Shown: piece after piece, positions 32,675-41,532 of the stretch
Numbering within the stretch: the stretch's first letter is position 1
Layout of the letters: each line of letters opens with the position of its first letter
Source: Clostridiales bacterium
GTDB taxonomy: Bacteria; Bacillota; Clostridia; Oscillospirales; Oscillospiraceae
NCBI GenBank assembly: GCA_004557075.1
Contig: SFEX01000018.1
Location: 1-58,191, forward strand
Reading direction: 5' to 3'
DNA: 58,191 nt
Notes under the pieces: generated by a model
Databases searched by the model: none
Told to the model about the DNA's origin: nothing
The model's input: the letters and a program-made list of their open reading frames with translations, nothing else
Translations under genes and position numbers: made by a program

Positions 32675-33316
32675 ATGACCGATATACAGAAGCTTATAGC
32701 ACAGGATCTTTTGAAAATAAAAGCGGTGTTTTTCCGCCCGGACGAGCCGTTCACATGGGCAAGCGGCATTAAAAGCCCGGTCTACTGCGATAACCGCCTG
32801 ACCCTCACGGCGCCCGAGGTGCGTAATCATGTTGAGAACGCTTTAGCCGAGACGATACGCCGCGAGTACCCGGAGGCGGAAGTGCTTATGGGCACCTCCA
32901 CCGCCGGTATCGCCCACGCCGCCATCACCGCGCATATAATGGATCTGCCCATGGGCTATGTGCGCTCCGGCGCAAAGGACCACGGCCGCAAAAACCAGAT
33001 AGAGGGCAGGCTCGAAAAGGGACAGAAGGTCGTCGTTGTGGAAGATCTCATATCCACGGGCGGCAGCGTCATCGAAGTCGTGAATATTCTGCGCGAGGCG
33101 GGAGCCGAGGTCTTGGGCGTTGTGAGCATTTTCACCTACGGCATGAGCAAGGGCCTTGAGCGCCTTGCGGCGGCAGAGGTCAAGAATATAAGCCTCACAA
33201 ACTTCGACGTGATCGCGCAGATCGCCGCCGAGGAGAACTATATCAGACCCGAGGATATTGCGCGGCTGCTTGCTTTCCGCAATAACCCCTCCGACGAAAG
33301 CTGGATAGTCAAATGA
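32675..33316 (+). CDS. pyrE: Orotate phosphoribosyltransferase (213 aa)
   Basis: Adds PRPP ribose phosphate to orotate to give OMP. The substrate segment FTWASGIKSPVYCDNR, the catalytic loop RSGAKDHGRKNQIEG and the PRPP motif VVVVEDLISTGGSVIEV are intact. The start at ATG 32675 has GAGGTGA upstream, 11 bp after the pyrF stop. It is followed by pyrB with ATGA overlap. Confidence 0.96.
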   Translation: MTDIQKLIAQDLLKIKAVFFRPDEPFTWASGIKSPVYCDNRLTLTAPEVRNHVENALAETIRREYPEAEVLMGTSTAGIAHAAITAHIMDLPMGYVRSGAKDHGRKNQIEGRLEKGQKVVVVEDLISTGGSVIEVVNILREAGAEVLGVVSIFTYGMSKGLERLAAAEVKNISLTNFDVIAQIAAEENYIRPEDIARLLAFRNNPSDESWIVK

Positions 33317-34230
33317 AAAATGTTATCAACATTCTCGACCTCACGGTCGAGGAGATAGACGAGCTTGTCGCCCTTGCCGACGATATAATCGCCTGTCCCG
33401 AAAAATATCAGGAGGCCTGCAAGCACAAGATACTGGCGACGCTGTTTTTCGAGCCGTCAACGCGCACAAGGCTTAGCTTTGAGTCTGCGATGCTGGGTCT
33501 TGGCGGCAGCGTGCTGGGCTTTTCGGAGGCAGGCTCCAGCTCCGCCGCGAAGGGCGAGAGCATTGCCGACACCGTGGCTGTAGTCAGCAGCTATGCCGAT
33601 ATAATCGCAATGCGCCACCCGAAGGAGGGAGCGCCGCTCGTCGCGTCCATGCACTCGGCCGTGCCTGTAATAAACGCCGGTGACGGCGGGCACTATCACC
33701 CCACGCAGACCCTTACAGACCTGCTCACCATCCACCATGAAAAGGGACGCTTTGATAATCTCACCATCGGCCTGTGCGGCGATCTGAAGTTCGGCCGAAC
33801 CGTCCACTCCCTGATCGAGGCAATGTCGCGCTACGAGGGCGTGAAATTCGTGCTCATCTCCCCGGAGGAGCTGAAGCTGCCGAGCTTTGTCAAGCAGGAG
33901 TATATCAAGGATAAGCACATTGAATATTGCCAGAGCACATCGCTCGATGACGTCATCGGCGAGCTTGATATCCTGTATATGACCCGAGTTCAGCGCGAGC
34001 GCTTTTTCAACGAGGAGGACTATCTGCGCCTCAAGGACAGCTACATTCTCACGGCGGAGAAAATGCGCCTTGCAAGGCCGGATATGATAGTTATGCACCC
34101 GTTGCCGAGGGTAAACGAGATATCCACCGCCGTTGACAGTGACCCCCGCGCCTGCTATTTCCGTCAGGCAAGGTACGGCAGGTATATCCGCATGGCGCTT
34201 ATCATGAAGCTTCTGGGGGTGAGAGCGTGA
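33313..34230 (+). CDS. pyrB: Aspartate carbamoyltransferase catalytic subunit (305 aa)
   Basis: Condenses carbamoyl phosphate and aspartate. The carbamoyl-phosphate loop FFEPSTRTRLSFESAM, the active-site AAKGES (80s loop), HYHPTQTLTDLLTI and MHPLPRVNEIS motifs are all present, and length is standard. It is followed directly by pyrI with a GTGA overlap, so the enzyme should form the allosteric PyrBI holoenzyme. Confidence 0.97.
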   Translation: MKNVINILDLTVEEIDELVALADDIIACPEKYQEACKHKILATLFFEPSTRTRLSFESAMLGLGGSVLGFSEAGSSSAAKGESIADTVAVVSSYADIIAMRHPKEGAPLVASMHSAVPVINAGDGGHYHPTQTLTDLLTIHHEKGRFDNLTIGLCGDLKFGRTVHSLIEAMSRYEGVKFVLISPEELKLPSFVKQEYIKDKHIEYCQSTSLDDVIGELDILYMTRVQRERFFNEEDYLRLKDSYILTAEKMRLARPDMIVMHPLPRVNEISTAVDSDPRACYFRQARYGRYIRMALIMKLLGVRA

Positions 34231-34637
34231 ATATTGACAGCATAAAAAACGGCGTTGTCATCGACCACATAAGCGCGGGCAAAGCCATGGAGCTTTACGG
34301 CATATTAGGGCTTGACTCGCTCGATTGCTCCGTGGCGGTCATAAAAAACGCGCCGAGCGGTAAGATGGGGAAGAAGGATATAATAAAGATTGACGCCGAT
34401 ATCGACATGGATTTTGACGTCATCGGATACATCAGCCCGAACGCGACCGTCAATGTCATAAAAAACGGCGAAACGGTCGAGAAAAAGCATATCGCCCTGC
34501 CGCGCAGACTGACGAATATAATTAAATGTAAAAACCCCCGCTGCATCACAACGACCGAGCAGGAGATCGAGCACATTTTCGTGCTGACAAACAGCGGCTA
34601 CCGCTGCCTGTACTGCGATACAAAAGCCGACAGATAA
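34227..34637 (+). CDS. pyrI: Aspartate carbamoyltransferase regulatory subunit (136 aa)
   Basis: Allosteric nucleotide-binding and zinc-binding chain of ATCase. The N-terminal half has the effector domain (NGVVIDHISAGKAMELYGIL). The C-terminal half has four zinc ligands arranged CKNPRC and CLYC. It starts at GTG overlapping the pyrB stop. At 136 residues it is slightly shorter than the E. coli chain (about 153), with the N-terminal arm trimmed. Nucleotide feedback on pyrimidine synthesis is therefore likely. Confidence 0.95.
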   Translation: MNIDSIKNGVVIDHISAGKAMELYGILGLDSLDCSVAVIKNAPSGKMGKKDIIKIDADIDMDFDVIGYISPNATVNVIKNGETVEKKHIALPRRLTNIIKCKNPRCITTTEQEIEHIFVLTNSGYRCLYCDTKADR

Positions 34638-34650
34638 ATTCAAAATTTCA

Positions 34651-34681
34651 CCGTCCGTGATTTTATCATGGACGGTTTTTT
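34651..34681 (+). terminator. Intrinsic terminator of the pyr operon
   Basis: CCGTCCGTGAT pairs with ATCATGGACGG (one G-U) around TTT, followed by TTTTTT. It lies 13 bp after the pyrI stop codon. Confidence 0.9.
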
Positions 34682-34785
34682 CTTCTTTTTGTGAAAAAAT
34701 TTTCCCTTGCCCCGCATAAATAATTTGCCACGGACTGCAAATAATAGCATGGCAGAAACTTGTACAAAAAAGGAGAAAGAAATAC

Positions 34786-35322
34786 ATGAAGGCTACAGGA
34801 ATTGTGAGAAGAATCGACGACTTAGGCAGGGTCGTCATACCCAAGGAGATCCGCCGCACCATGCGCATCCGCGAGGGCGACCCGCTGGAGATATTCACAG
34901 ACCGCGACGGCGAGGTCATATTTAAAAAATACTCACCCATTGGCGAGCTGAGCGATTTCGCGTCGCAAATCTGCGAGAGCCTGCACAAGTCCACAAACGG
35001 CATCGCCGCCGTGTGCGACCGCGACAGCATAATTGCGATATCCGGCGGGGCAAAGCGCGAGCTTATGGATAAGCGCGTATCAAGCAGCCTTGAGCGCATC
35101 ATGGAAGGCCGTAGCGTCTACCGCCACGAGGGCGGGAGCATGATGCAGGTCATAGACGGCGACGAGCACTACGGCGTATCGGTCGCAGCCCCCATTATAA
35201 GCGAGGGTGATATCCTCGGCTGCGTGCTGTTCATATCCCAGGGCGGCGCCGCCGGAAGCGACGTCGAGCTCAAGCTTGCACAGACCGTCGCGTCCTTCCT
35301 CGGAAAACAAATGGAGAGCTGA
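34786..35322 (+). CDS. spoVT: Stage V sporulation regulator SpoVT (178 aa)
   Basis: Forespore transcription factor of the AbrB/SpoVT family. Residues 1-50 are the swapped-hairpin DNA-binding domain (MKATGIVRRIDDLGRVVIPK, then EIRRTMRIREGDPLEIF), nearly identical to the family consensus. Residues about 55-178 form a GAF-like sensor domain. Length equals that of the B. subtilis protein as I recall it. The start has AAGGAG ten bases upstream. Upstream at 34714 GCATA resembles a sigma-G -35, but the -10 match (CAAATAA at 34738) is poor. It marks the organism as an endospore former or a recent descendant. Confidence 0.95.
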   Translation: MKATGIVRRIDDLGRVVIPKEIRRTMRIREGDPLEIFTDRDGEVIFKKYSPIGELSDFASQICESLHKSTNGIAAVCDRDSIIAISGGAKRELMDKRVSSSLERIMEGRSVYRHEGGSMMQVIDGDEHYGVSVAAPIISEGDILGCVLFISQGGAAGSDVELKLAQTVASFLGKQMES

Positions 35323-35331
35323 ATCGAGAGC

Positions 35332-35360
35332 AAGGCAGAGGAAGAAACCTCTGCCTTTAC
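35332..35360 (+). terminator. Intrinsic terminator after spoVT
   Basis: AAGGCAGAGG (35332-35341) pairs with CCTCTGCCTT (35348-35357) around AAGAAA. The U-run (TTTA) is weak, but the position 9 bp after the stop codon supports it. Confidence 0.75.
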
Positions 35361-35379
35361 TATATAATGTGTATTGCGG

Positions 35380-35408
35380 TTGCTTATTTTGGGAAGGCAT
35401 GTTAAAAT
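35380..35408 (+). promoter_or_regulatory. Promoter of the permease gene
   Basis: TTGCTT (35380-35385), 17 bp, TAAAAT (35403-35408), preceded by TG one base before the -10. It lies 33 bp ahead of the permease start codon. Confidence 0.6.
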
Positions 35409-35441
35409 ACATAATTATAGCTAAAATGGTGAGGTATACAT

Positions 35442-36599
35442 ATGGGCAAAATAAAAGGGGAATCCGAGCTAACATTCTTTGAAGCGGCCAGCATTATAGT
35501 CGGCCACGGCGTCGGCGCGGGCATCCTGTCGGTGCCGTATCTCGCGTCTCACAACAGCTTCCGTGAGACTGTCGGCATACTGCTGCTGGGCTATGTGGTC
35601 GCGCTCGTGCTGCACTTTATCATCGCGGAGCTGAGCTATAACAACGACGGCGCGCAGTTTGTCAAGTGCCTTGACGCGGAGCTGTTCTCCGGTAAGATAA
35701 AAACCATTTTCACTTGGACGGCATTTATACTTTTAGGTGTGTCGGTCATCGTGAACGTCAGCGCGTTTCTTACCGGCGCGGCGGCGGTGTTCAGAAGCTG
35801 GTTGGGGCTGCCGGATATCGCCGGTATGCTCATTTTCTACGCGCTGGGTGCGGGTGTTGTGTTTGTCGGCATGAAGCTTGTCGGCATCTGCGAAAAGATA
35901 GCCGTCGGCTCCATGATCGGCGTTGTCGGCATTCTTCTTGTCGCAACTTTGCTCAGGGAGACGAGCGCACTGCCGTCAGGCTGGCGCGGTCTTAACAACG
36001 CTCTGGCGCTGTTTGGTATGATATCGTTTTCGCTCTCGGCGGTCATGAGCACTCCGCAGGTGGTAAAGGGACTCAAGGGCGACGCAAAGCGCATAAGAGC
36101 CGCCATCGCAGTCGGACTTGCGATAAACGCGGGACTTATTTTCATCATCACGATCATGACCCTGCTCGGAGCGGGCGGGGATATCACCGAGGACGGAGCT
36201 CTTGTCGATCTCTCCCGCCATTTGGGCGGCTGGGTCAGCATCGTCGGCTATGTGTTTACACTGCTGGCGCTCGCAACCTCGTTCTGGGCAAACACGCTTA
36301 ACCTGCGCGACATTGTCGGCGAGCAGACGAGCTGGAGCAAGAATATAAGCTGGCTTGCAGCCTCCGCGCCCTGCCTGCTGCTGGCGCTGTTCGGGATAAG
36401 CAGCTTTGTCGGCTTCACGCGCTTTGCAAGCGTTATCCAGGTCGTGACCGGCATCGGCATCATCATAGCCTATAACCTCTCGCGCAAGCGCACGGGCACG
36501 TCCCCGATCTGCGGAAAGCTCGGCTCGCTCATGTTCCAGATACTCGTCATCGCCTTTTCGCTGCTCTCAAGCGTGGGGGCGCTGCTTCCGGTGAGCTGA
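35442..36599 (+). CDS. Amino acid permease of the APC superfamily (385 aa)
   Basis: Cytoplasmic-membrane transporter with about eleven hydrophobic spans. The N-terminal AASIIVGHGVGAGILSVPYL is the first broken helix of the aromatic/hydroxy amino acid type within the APC fold, with the unwound GAG-I core. The layout resembles tyrosine/tryptophan or serine/threonine proton symporters. The exact substrate is not readable. It has its own promoter and is followed after 1 bp by a hydrolase gene, so the two are probably co-transcribed. Confidence 0.82.
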   Translation: MGKIKGESELTFFEAASIIVGHGVGAGILSVPYLASHNSFRETVGILLLGYVVALVLHFIIAELSYNNDGAQFVKCLDAELFSGKIKTIFTWTAFILLGVSVIVNVSAFLTGAAAVFRSWLGLPDIAGMLIFYALGAGVVFVGMKLVGICEKIAVGSMIGVVGILLVATLLRETSALPSGWRGLNNALALFGMISFSLSAVMSTPQVVKGLKGDAKRIRAAIAVGLAINAGLIFIITIMTLLGAGGDITEDGALVDLSRHLGGWVSIVGYVFTLLALATSFWANTLNLRDIVGEQTSWSKNISWLAASAPCLLLALFGISSFVGFTRFASVIQVVTGIGIIIAYNLSRKRTGTSPICGKLGSLMFQILVIAFSLLSSVGALLPVS

Positions 36600-36600
36600 T

Positions 36601-37512
36601 ATGAATAATAAAAAGATGCTTTTGGCGGCGCTTGCGGCAAGCCCTGTCTATGTCGCGGCGGATATATACAGATTCACGTTTCTCAGACGCCGCTCGCTTT
36701 TAAGCACTGCGCTTTTTGACAGGAAGACCCACGAGGAGGGCTACTATACCTACCGCGACGGCGCGGCGGAGCGGCTGCGCTCCTGCGTGCGCCTGTGCTA
36801 CACGATAAGATCCGAGCGCGGCGAGCGGCTCCAGGGCTTTTACTTCCCCTGCGGCGCGAAATTCAGCAGGAAGATCGCGTTTATCGTCCATGGCTACCAC
36901 TCCGAGCACATTGAAACCGCAGGCATGCTCTTTGAATATTACCACAGCCGCGGATTTGACGTCTTCGCGCCGGATAATACCGCCTCCGGCAAAAGCGGCG
37001 GCAGGGTTTTCGGCTATGACGTGTTCGAGAGCGCCGACTGCCTGAGATGGCTGAGCTTTCTCAAGTCCGAGTTCGGCAGCAATATTCAGATTATCATGCA
37101 CGGCTTTTCCCTCGGCGGCGCGACGGTGCTCAAAATGAGCGACAGGGTGCCGGATACGGTCAAATTCACCGTTTCCGACAGCGGATTTATAGACGCCCGG
37201 GAGCTTTTAAAGCGCCGGCTCGGGCCGCTGTACAAGAGCATGTACGAGCTTAACAAGCTCATCGGCGGCTACGACCTTGCCGACAGCAATGTGAGCGAGA
37301 ATGTCAAAAACTCAAGGACGCCCATGCTCATCGTCCACGGTAAGGACGACCCCACGGTGCCGTTTTCGATGGCGCCGCGCATATACGAGCTTTGCCCGGG
37401 GGAGAAGGACTTTCTGTATACGGACAAAGCGAAGCACATCGAGACAATGTATGCCGCACCCGAGGCGTACACGAAAAAGTTAGACGACTTTATTAAGAGA
37501 TTTATAAAATAA
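36601..37512 (+). CDS. Alpha/beta hydrolase (303 aa)
   Basis: Serine hydrolase fold. A hydrophobic N-terminus (MLLAALAASPVYVAADIY) may be a membrane anchor or signal. The strand-loop FIVHGYHSEH provides the oxyanion site, HGFSLGGATVLKM is the nucleophile elbow with Ser, and the C-terminal segment HGKDDPTVPFSMAP gives the acidic residue, with HIETMY giving the His. The triad is therefore complete. It resembles the YqkD/BAAT-like extracellular or membrane-linked esterase group, but the substrate is unknown. Its ATG follows the permease TGA by one base. Confidence 0.82.
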   Translation: MNNKKMLLAALAASPVYVAADIYRFTFLRRRSLLSTALFDRKTHEEGYYTYRDGAAERLRSCVRLCYTIRSERGERLQGFYFPCGAKFSRKIAFIVHGYHSEHIETAGMLFEYYHSRGFDVFAPDNTASGKSGGRVFGYDVFESADCLRWLSFLKSEFGSNIQIIMHGFSLGGATVLKMSDRVPDTVKFTVSDSGFIDARELLKRRLGPLYKSMYELNKLIGGYDLADSNVSENVKNSRTPMLIVHGKDDPTVPFSMAPRIYELCPGEKDFLYTDKAKHIETMYAAPEAYTKKLDDFIKRFIK

Positions 37513-37528
37513 ACTTCGGAGATACAAA

Positions 37529-38800
37529 ATGGATTACACTCAGGCGCTTGAATATATAAACGGCGTGTCGTGGCGCAGCTCCAAGCTCGGACTCGAGCGC
37601 GTAAACGAGCTGCTTAGCAGCTTAGGAAACCCGCAGTCGGAGCTGAGATTTGTCCACGTCGCCGGTACAAACGGCAAGGGCAGCATATGCGCGATGCTCG
37701 CATCAATCCTCAAAAAGGCCGGACTGAAAACGGGACTGTTCATATCGCCGTATCTGCGCAGCTTTAATGAGAGAATGCAGATAAACGGCAAAATGATCGA
37801 AGACAGTGAGGTCGCAGCGCTGGTGGAGGAGATAAAACCCGCCGCCGACGCGATGGACGATCACCCCACGGAGTTTGAGATGATGACAGCCGCGGCTCTG
37901 CTGTGGTTTTCGCGGCAGCACTGCGATATCGTGGTGCTCGAGGTGGGGCTCGGCGGCAGATACGACGCCACCAACGCCATACCCTGCCCCGACTGCTGCG
38001 TTATCGCGAACATCGGCCTTGACCACACGGCGATCCTCGGCGACAGCCTTGAGCAGATAGCCTATGAGAAGGCCGGAATCATCAAAGACGGCGCGGCGGT
38101 CGTGCTGTACCAGCAGTACGGCGAGACCATGGAGATAATCCGCGAAGTCTGCTATGAGCGCGGCGCGGAGCTGACGGTGCCCGATTTTGATGATATCGTG
38201 CCGGAGTTTGACAGCCGCGACGGGCAGGTTTTCTCCTACAAGGGCGAAGCTTATGCTCTGTCGCTGCTCGGTGCGCATCAGCTCCGCAACGCAGCCGTCG
38301 TTTTAGAGGCGGTCGAGGTTCTGCGCAGTCAGGGCTGGAGCATAGAGCATGAGGCGGTTGAGGCAGGGCTCTACTCTGTATCGTGGCCTGCGAGGTTTGA
38401 GATAGTCCACGCCGACGAGCCGTGGTTTGTGGTAGACGGAGGGCACAACCCGCAGTGCGCGGCAGCGCTTGCCGAGAGCATCGAGCAGTATTTTCCCGAT
38501 TGCAGGCGCGTGCTGCTCATGGGCGTGCTCAAGGATAAGGACTACCGCCGAATCGTTGATATACTTGCCCCGCTGTTTGACGCGTATGTCTGCGTCACGC
38601 CGGATAACGAGAGGGCGCTCGACGCTTCGGAGCTTGCCGGGCTGTTTAAGGAATACGGCAAAGAGGTACAGGTGTGCGGAAGCATCCATGAGGGCGTTGA
38701 TACCGCGCGGGATATCGCGCTGGAGCTTGACGGCATGGTCTGCGCCTGCGGATCGCTGTATATCTGCGGCGAGGTCAGAGCATGCTTCGGCCTGAAATGA
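37529..38800 (+). CDS. folC: Folylpolyglutamate synthase / dihydrofolate synthase (423 aa)
   Basis: Mur-ligase-type enzyme that adds glutamate to folates and joins dihydropteroate to glutamate. The P-loop VAGTNGKGSICAMLASILK (about residues 45-63), GLFISPYLRSFNERMQING, VVLEVGLGGRYDATNAI, ANIGLDHTAILGDSLEQIAYEK and DGGHNPQCAAALAESI are all typical. Length is standard. It sits ahead of ruvX with 9 bp spacing. Link to the one-carbon theme of the purine operon is only thematic. Confidence 0.95.
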   Translation: MDYTQALEYINGVSWRSSKLGLERVNELLSSLGNPQSELRFVHVAGTNGKGSICAMLASILKKAGLKTGLFISPYLRSFNERMQINGKMIEDSEVAALVEEIKPAADAMDDHPTEFEMMTAAALLWFSRQHCDIVVLEVGLGGRYDATNAIPCPDCCVIANIGLDHTAILGDSLEQIAYEKAGIIKDGAAVVLYQQYGETMEIIREVCYERGAELTVPDFDDIVPEFDSRDGQVFSYKGEAYALSLLGAHQLRNAAVVLEAVEVLRSQGWSIEHEAVEAGLYSVSWPARFEIVHADEPWFVVDGGHNPQCAAALAESIEQYFPDCRRVLLMGVLKDKDYRRIVDILAPLFDAYVCVTPDNERALDASELAGLFKEYGKEVQVCGSIHEGVDTARDIALELDGMVCACGSLYICGEVRACFGLK

Positions 38801-38809
38801 GGTGAGGCG

Positions 38810-39220
38810 TTGAGAATCATGGGTATAGATTTCGGCGACGCGAGAACGGGCCTTGCCGTCTCGGACGAGATGAACATCCTCGTCGGCGACGCGTGGACGC
38901 TCGAGCAGCGAAAACCGGAGCTTGTCGCGGAGGAGATAGCGGCGCAGGCAAAAAAGCGCTGCGTGCAGCGCCTTGTGCTCGGCCTTCCTAAGAATATGGA
39001 CGGCAGCGAGGGGCCGAGGGCGGAAAAATGCCGCGAATTTGCGCAGCTTTTGTCCACAAAGACCGAACTTCCAATAGTTATGTGGGATGAGCGGCGCAGC
39101 AGCATCGAGGCTCACGCCATACTCCACGCAAACGGCAAAAAGGAGAAAAAGCACCGCAAAACCGTTGACGCGGTGGCCGCGAGCCTGATACTTGAAGGCT
39201 ACCTCGGAACGCTGAAGTAA
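38810..39220 (+). CDS. ruvX: RuvX/YqgF-family Holliday junction resolvase-like nuclease (136 aa)
   Basis: RNase H-fold protein implicated in 16S rRNA 5' maturation (YqgF). IMGIDFGDARTGLAVSD carries the first catalytic Asp, LVLGLPKNMDGSEGPRAEKC the second acidic region, and MWDERRSSIEA plus KTVDAVAASLILEGYL the last Asp. The start is a TTG at 38810 with GAGGTGAGG upstream; this fits the family N-terminus (M-R-I-x-G-I-D) better than the ATG nine bases later. A strong bidirectional terminator follows. Confidence 0.93.
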   Translation: MRIMGIDFGDARTGLAVSDEMNILVGDAWTLEQRKPELVAEEIAAQAKKRCVQRLVLGLPKNMDGSEGPRAEKCREFAQLLSTKTELPIVMWDERRSSIEAHAILHANGKKEKKHRKTVDAVAASLILEGYLGTLK

Positions 39221-39223
39221 ACG

Positions 39224-39253
39224 AAAAAACCGCAGGAGAACCTGCGGTTTTTT
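39224..39253. terminator. Bidirectional terminator between ruvX and mnmE
   Basis: AAAAAACCGCAGG-agaa-CCTGCGGTTTTTT is a perfect hairpin with T-runs on both strands, placed between two converging genes (ruvX stop 39220, mnmE stop 39268). Confidence 0.93.
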
Positions 39254-39267
39254 CGCTTGCGAATATT

Positions 39268-40626
39268 TTATTTTCCGACGCAGAAGCGCTCAAAAATGCG
39301 GTTTGTAACATCCTCGCGAACCGTGCGGCCTGTAAGCTCGCCGAGGGCGGACATGGCCTCCTCAAGCTCTGTGAGTACGATATCGGGAGTGCAGCCGGAG
39401 TTAATATCGCGGCGGGAGACGTAAAGCGCGTCGAGAGCGCGCTGCACGGCCTCGGCCTGTCGAGCGTTCGTCAGTATCTCGCCCGCCGGGGCATCCGGCA
39501 TCGGGAACATTCGCTTTACCTCTTCGCCCAAGCTGTCAAGCCCCTCGCCTGTGACGGAACTAAGCTCGACCGTGGGAATGATTGTTTCGGGCAGATGCGC
39601 GGCTATGCCGAGGTCTGATTTTGAGATGACCGCAATGCCGTGGGGCGCGCGCTCCGCTTCGTTCAGCAGCCGCTCGTCATCCTCTGTGAACCCGACGCTG
39701 CCGTCAAAAACGGCAATGACAAGCTCCGCGTTTTCCATTGCCTTGCGCGAGCGCATCACGCCGAGGCGTTCGATCTCGTCTGTGGTATCGCGCAAACCGG
39801 CGGTGTCGGTCATGCGCAGCAGCACGCCGCCTAAGCGAAGCTTTTCCTCTATGGTGTCGCGCGTGGTACCGGGGATATCGGTCACGATGGCTCTGTCATA
39901 TCCCAACAGCGCGTTTAAAAGCGAGCTTTTCCCCGCGTTCGGCCTGCCGACGATGGCGGCGGTGATGCCGCCCTGCATTATCCTGCCACTGGCGTAGCTT
40001 GCGGCGAGCTTTTCCAGCGTTGCTATCGCTGCCGCTATATCGTCCGCGTAGCGCTCCATGAGAAAATCCTCGATATCCTCGTCGGGATAATCGAGCACCG
40101 CGTGATAGTGGGAGCTGATGTCGGTAAGCGTGCCGTATATAGCCTCGATCTTTCGGGATATCGCGCCGCCGAGCTGACCGGCCGCGTTTTTGGCGGCCTC
40201 GGCTGTCTCCGCGTCGATTATATCCGCGACTGCCTCCGCGCTTGTGAGATCCATCCTGCCGTTTAAAAACGCGCGCTTTGTAAACTCCCCGGCTCGCGCC
40301 TGCCTTGCGCCGAGTGCGAACACCGCGTCGAGCGCGGCGCGCAGCACGGCGGGGGAGCCGTGGCACTGAAACTCTGCGGTGTTCTCGCCCGTGTAGCTGT
40401 TCGGTGCGCGGCTTACGGTGCAAAGGCAGATATCTATTACCTGGCCGCCTGCATCCGTCAGACTGCCGTAAACAAGCTTTCTGTCAGGGTAAGAGCTAAG
40501 CTCCCTGCCTGACGCGGGGCGGAAAAGAGCGTTTGCAATGTCGATCGCCATATCGCCGGACAGACGCAGAATGCCTATTGCGGATACCTGCATGCCGGTT
40601 GCAATGGCGGCTATCGTGTCGGACAT
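39268..40626 (-). CDS. mnmE: tRNA modification GTPase MnmE (452 aa)
   Basis: With MnmG it installs the 5-carboxymethylaminomethyl group on wobble uridine. The N-terminal folate-binding domain begins MSDTIAAIATGMQVSAIGIL. A helical domain with ADIIDAETAEAAKNA surrounds the G domain: G1 GRPNAGKSSLLNALL, G2 PGTTRDTIEE, G3 DTAGLRDTTDEIE and G4-like VISKSDLG. The C-terminus ends CVGK, matching the catalytic C-(I/V/L)-GK. All motifs are intact. AAAGGAGG precedes ATG 40626. Confidence 0.96.
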   Translation of the reverse strand: MSDTIAAIATGMQVSAIGILRLSGDMAIDIANALFRPASGRELSSYPDRKLVYGSLTDAGGQVIDICLCTVSRAPNSYTGENTAEFQCHGSPAVLRAALDAVFALGARQARAGEFTKRAFLNGRMDLTSAEAVADIIDAETAEAAKNAAGQLGGAISRKIEAIYGTLTDISSHYHAVLDYPDEDIEDFLMERYADDIAAAIATLEKLAASYASGRIMQGGITAAIVGRPNAGKSSLLNALLGYDRAIVTDIPGTTRDTIEEKLRLGGVLLRMTDTAGLRDTTDEIERLGVMRSRKAMENAELVIAVFDGSVGFTEDDERLLNEAERAPHGIAVISKSDLGIAAHLPETIIPTVELSSVTGEGLDSLGEEVKRMFPMPDAPAGEILTNARQAEAVQRALDALYVSRRDINSGCTPDIVLTELEEAMSALGELTGRTVREDVTNRIFERFCVGK

Positions 40627-40646
40627 GGTTTACCTCCTTTAAAATG

Positions 40647-40684
40647 AAAAAACGGGCGGCCTTTGAGACCGCCCGTTTTTAAAA
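40647..40684 (-). terminator. Intrinsic terminator of rex
   Basis: On the minus strand AAAACGGGCGG pairs with CCGCCCGTTTT around a 9-base loop, followed by further T. It is 8 bp after the rex stop and just ahead of the mnmE ribosome site, so mnmE may rely on readthrough or on an unseen promoter. Confidence 0.88.
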
Positions 40685-40691
40685 TTTTAAC

Positions 40692-41360
40692 TTACTTGTT
40701 CAGTCTTGCCGCGCGGGCAGCCTTTTCGTCGAGATCCTCGGAGATATAGTAGCTCAGGGAGAGAAGACTGTCGGAAAAATGGATGTTTTCAACGATGGTG
40801 CTGCTCTCGGGCTCGGTAAGCTCGACATTGGTGAAGTTCCAGATCGCGTTTATGCCGTGCCTTGTGAGAAGCTCGGTCGTGGAAATGGCGTGAGCCTTGG
40901 GAACGCAGAGTACCGCAGCGTCAACCTTGTTCTCGGAAAGGTACTGAGGCAGAGTCTTGACGTCGAGAATGGGAACGCCCTGATAGTCGGTGCCGATTAT
41001 CTCGGGCTTGATATCGAATGCGGCCTTGAGATCAAAGCCCCAGGCTTTGAAAGAGAAGTTGCACATAAGTGCCTGGCCGAGGTTGCCGACGCCGATGAGG
41101 ATAGCGGTAAAGCCCCTGTCCATACCAAGGATGGAGGCTATCTCGGCGCGGAGAGCGGTTACCTTATAGCCGTAACCCTGCTGACCGAACTCACCGAAGC
41201 AGCTGAAGTCCTGACGTATCTGGGAGGGCGTGAGGCCAAGCTGACGGCCAAGCTCGCCGGAGGAAATGCGGCTTATGCCGGCCTCCGTAAGCTCGTCGAG
41301 CTTTCTGAGATATCTCGGCAGGCGGCGGATTACATTGTTGGAAACTTTTACGCGCTTCAT
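40692..41360 (-). CDS. rex: Redox-sensing transcriptional repressor Rex (222 aa)
   Basis: NADH/NAD+-responsive repressor of fermentation and anaerobic energy genes. Residues about 1-80 are a winged helix (VIRRLPRYLRKLDELTEAG; ISSGELGRQLGLTPSQIRQD) followed by FSCFGEFGQQGYGY. Then comes a Rossmann domain with ILIGVGNLGQALMCNFSF. The C-terminal domain-swap helix (HFSDSLLSLSYYI) is present. Length is normal. I found no clear Rex operator (TTGTGA-like palindrome) near its own promoter. Confidence 0.96.
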   Translation of the reverse strand: MKRVKVSNNVIRRLPRYLRKLDELTEAGISRISSGELGRQLGLTPSQIRQDFSCFGEFGQQGYGYKVTALRAEIASILGMDRGFTAILIGVGNLGQALMCNFSFKAWGFDLKAAFDIKPEIIGTDYQGVPILDVKTLPQYLSENKVDAAVLCVPKAHAISTTELLTRHGINAIWNFTNVELTEPESSTIVENIHFSDSLLSLSYYISEDLDEKAARAARLNK

Positions 41361-41424
41361 ATTAAAACACTCCTTAAAAGGCGCAGGTATGACGGAATAC
41401 TACTGTACTGCTTTTGATTTAGCA

Positions 41425-41453
41425 ATTATAACACATGTTTTTTGCTGTTTCAA
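41425..41453 (-). promoter_or_regulatory. Promoter of rex
   Basis: Minus strand TTGAAA (41448-41453), 17 bp spacer, TATAAT (41425-41430). It lies about 65 bp upstream of the rex start codon. The rest of 41361-41595 is AT-rich and holds only this and the divergent trmB promoter. Confidence 0.8.
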
Positions 41454-41532
41454 GTAGTAAATTATCATAAAATGGAACAAAATCATCAAAAAATTGAATA
41501 ATTTCGTGTTGAAAATTGGGTGCTGATTTGGA

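Noticed and set aside
34714..34746. A sigma-G promoter for spoVT
   Set aside because: GCATA fits a -35, but the -10 match is poor and the spacing is off by 1-3 bp, so it is mentioned only under the gene.
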